Assembly (NCBI GenBank): GCA_023662705.1
Contig: JAMPIM010000014.1
Coordinates: 1-38,504 of the forward strand
Origin: Candidatus Gastranaerophilales bacterium
GTDB taxonomy: Bacteria > Cyanobacteriota > Vampirovibrionia > Gastranaerophilales > Gastranaerophilaceae
DNA: 38,504 bases
Direction of reading: 5' to 3'
The notes beneath the pieces are model-generated. The model made no database searches and was not told the origin of the DNA. It saw only the letters and a program-made list of their open reading frames with translations. Of this stretch, positions 37,703 to 38,504 are shown piece after piece; position 1 is the stretch's first letter; every line of letters begins with the position of its first letter. The position numbers and the translations under genes were made by a program.

Positions 37703-38504
37703 TTAGCTCCTTTCAAAGAACTCTTTAAATGTTTGTGAACCATATTGTCCATCTGTTGCTTTAATAACCTCGGATAAAGTCATTTCAGGCTTATACTTAT
37801 CTTTGTTGTGTTCTAAGTAATCATTAGTACCAAAGCTGCAAGCGCCTGTGATGGTTCTGTAAGCAACTACCCACCATTCAAGTGGATGTGTTTCATTTTC
37901 CGAGATATTTTGATATTTGCTTACATCTCTGTCAGAGGTTTTAAACAGCCAGTCAATATATGCTTGTCGTGCAGTAAGTCCGTGTGCATTTATTCCATCT
38001 TTTTGAAATACATAGCAAGCTGAATAACCACTTAAGTTAACGCCTTTGATAACATTATTCTTGCGTTTTAAAATTATTGTTGACATTCCATCAATAATTT
38101 CTACCTCGTGGAAAGTTTTGTTATATAAGGTATAAAAAATATTTTCTTTAAGTCTTTCGCCGTCAATTTGCTCTGTTTTTACAAAAACTACTTTGCCGCT
38201 TCTATCATATTCTGCTAATGTTATCCAAGTACCTTTGCATCCTTTTGCAATAGCTTTATATCCTATTGCAGCAGCTACTGATTTATTTCCAGCAACTTCA
38301 ATCTGTGCGGAGCCACCACTTGAACCAATTTGTGCGTAGTCACCACTTGAACCAATTCGTGCGAAGTCACCACTTGAACCAATTTGTGCGTAGTCACCAC
38401 TTGAACCAATTCGTGCGAAGGCACCACTTGAACCAATTCGTGCGGAGCTACCACTTGAACCAATTTGTGCGGAGTAACCACTTGAACCAATTCGTGCGAA
38501 GGCA
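37703..38504 (-). CDS. Nonapeptide-repeat protein, C-terminal part (continues at the left edge)
   Basis: The frame enters at 38504 within the repeats (eight units), changes to a last degenerate unit (GGSAQIEVAG), then NKSVAAAIGYKAIAKGCKGT. The C-terminal domain contains TARQAYIDWLFKTSDRDVSK and AYRTITGACSFGTNDY, ending DGQYGSQTFKEFF. This ITGACxFGT domain with SSG repeats before it belongs to a group I associate with DUF7666-type proteins of gut phages. Joined to 240-1 the protein has 336 residues. An internal ATG at 38086 should not be taken as the start. Early gene, first of the operon with Sak4. Confidence 0.8.
   Translation of the reverse strand, partial: AFARIGSSGYSAQIGSSGSSARIGSSGAFARIGSSGDYAQIGSSGDFARIGSSGDYAQIGSSGGSAQIEVAGNKSVAAAIGYKAIAKGCKGTWITLAEYDRSGKVVFVKTEQIDGERLKENIFYTLYNKTFHEVEIIDGMSTIILKRKNNVIKGVNLSGYSACYVFQKDGINAHGLTARQAYIDWLFKTSDRDVSKYQNISENETHPLEWWVVAYRTITGACSFGTNDYLEHNKDKYKPEMTLSEVIKATDGQYGSQTFKEFFERS
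38289..38504. repeat. 27-bp tandem coding repeat, right part
   Basis: Eight 27-bp units (216 bp), the last one (38289-38315) degenerate. The terminal 31 bp repeat the first 31 bp of the window, so the array is continuous across the contig ends. The copy number may be underestimated if assembly collapsed it. Confidence 0.95.

Noticed and set aside
38275..38490. Leftward frame with VQVV(T/A)(P/T)H(K/E)L repeats
   Set aside because: It is the wrong frame of the 27-bp repeat; the frame that joins the head at 240 and the tail domain down to 37703 is GSSGxSAQI.
38289..38504. CRISPR array
   Set aside because: The 27-bp units are directly joined without spacers and are translated in one continuous frame.

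Overview
The window is an almost complete, AT-rich phage genome of about 38.5 kb with a short-tailed (podovirus-type) structural module. Its first 31 bases are identical to its last 31, and one reading frame runs off the left edge and is completed at the right edge, so the molecule is most likely circular or circularly permuted, about 38,473 bp long, with the contig broken inside a 27-bp coding repeat. The small-gene cassettes, the tail-fibre C-terminal domain and the tiny Cys-rich early proteins resemble those of phages known from gut metagenomes. The host cannot be fixed from the sequence; a low-GC gut bacterium (Clostridia-like or Gastranaerophilales-like) is a guess.

Layout. (1) 1-2851, control region: a divergent promoter pair around 800-850, a two-domain XRE regulator (877-1311), a palindrome-rich non-coding stretch, a 34-aa leftward gene (1902-2006) and a CI/LexA-fold repressor (2222-2851) whose peptidase residues are gone. 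(2) 2957-16578, rightward packaging, head and short-tail genes: TerS, TerL, portal, scaffold, major capsid protein, adaptor, nozzle, a T7 gp13-like protein and three putative ejection proteins. Two copies of an unknown 131-aa protein are interspersed. (3) 16607-17574, two leftward genes (a membrane protein and a secreted repeat protein) inserted like morons and bounded by a bidirectional terminator. (4) 17786-20577, a cassette of small proteins of unknown role familiar from gut phages, including a Gly/Cys-rich protein. (5) 20680-26261, tail fibre and receptor-binding genes, including one with BspA-like leucine-rich repeats and a 702-aa fibre. (6) 26363-27471, lysis: DUF1353, a small membrane protein and an M15 peptidase endolysin.

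(7) 27530-29278, a plasmid-like locus: a leftward winged-helix replication-type protein and a rightward protein with HTH, coiled coil and membrane anchor, separated by a region rich in inverted repeats. (8) 29411-35395, a leftward early operon of many small overlapping genes, an HNH endonuclease that has invaded a yopX gene, and a replisome-organizer gene that carries helically phased iterons, the best origin candidate. (9) 35565-35774, a rightward Cro-like regulator. (10) 35819-38504, continuing across the junction to 240: a second leftward early operon with an SSB-like mini-protein, a Sak4-type recombinase and a nonapeptide-repeat protein.

How it works together (inference): two regulator/promoter zones (about 800-2200 and 35400-35560) set early against lysogenic expression. 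Replication uses the organizer plus host helicase, with Sak4 and the SSB-like protein for recombination. Late genes may be controlled by a shared intergenic motif, GCCCGATT, found at four module or gene boundaries with a fifth variant copy. No integrase or transposase gene was found, so if the phage is temperate it may persist as a plasmid-like circle.
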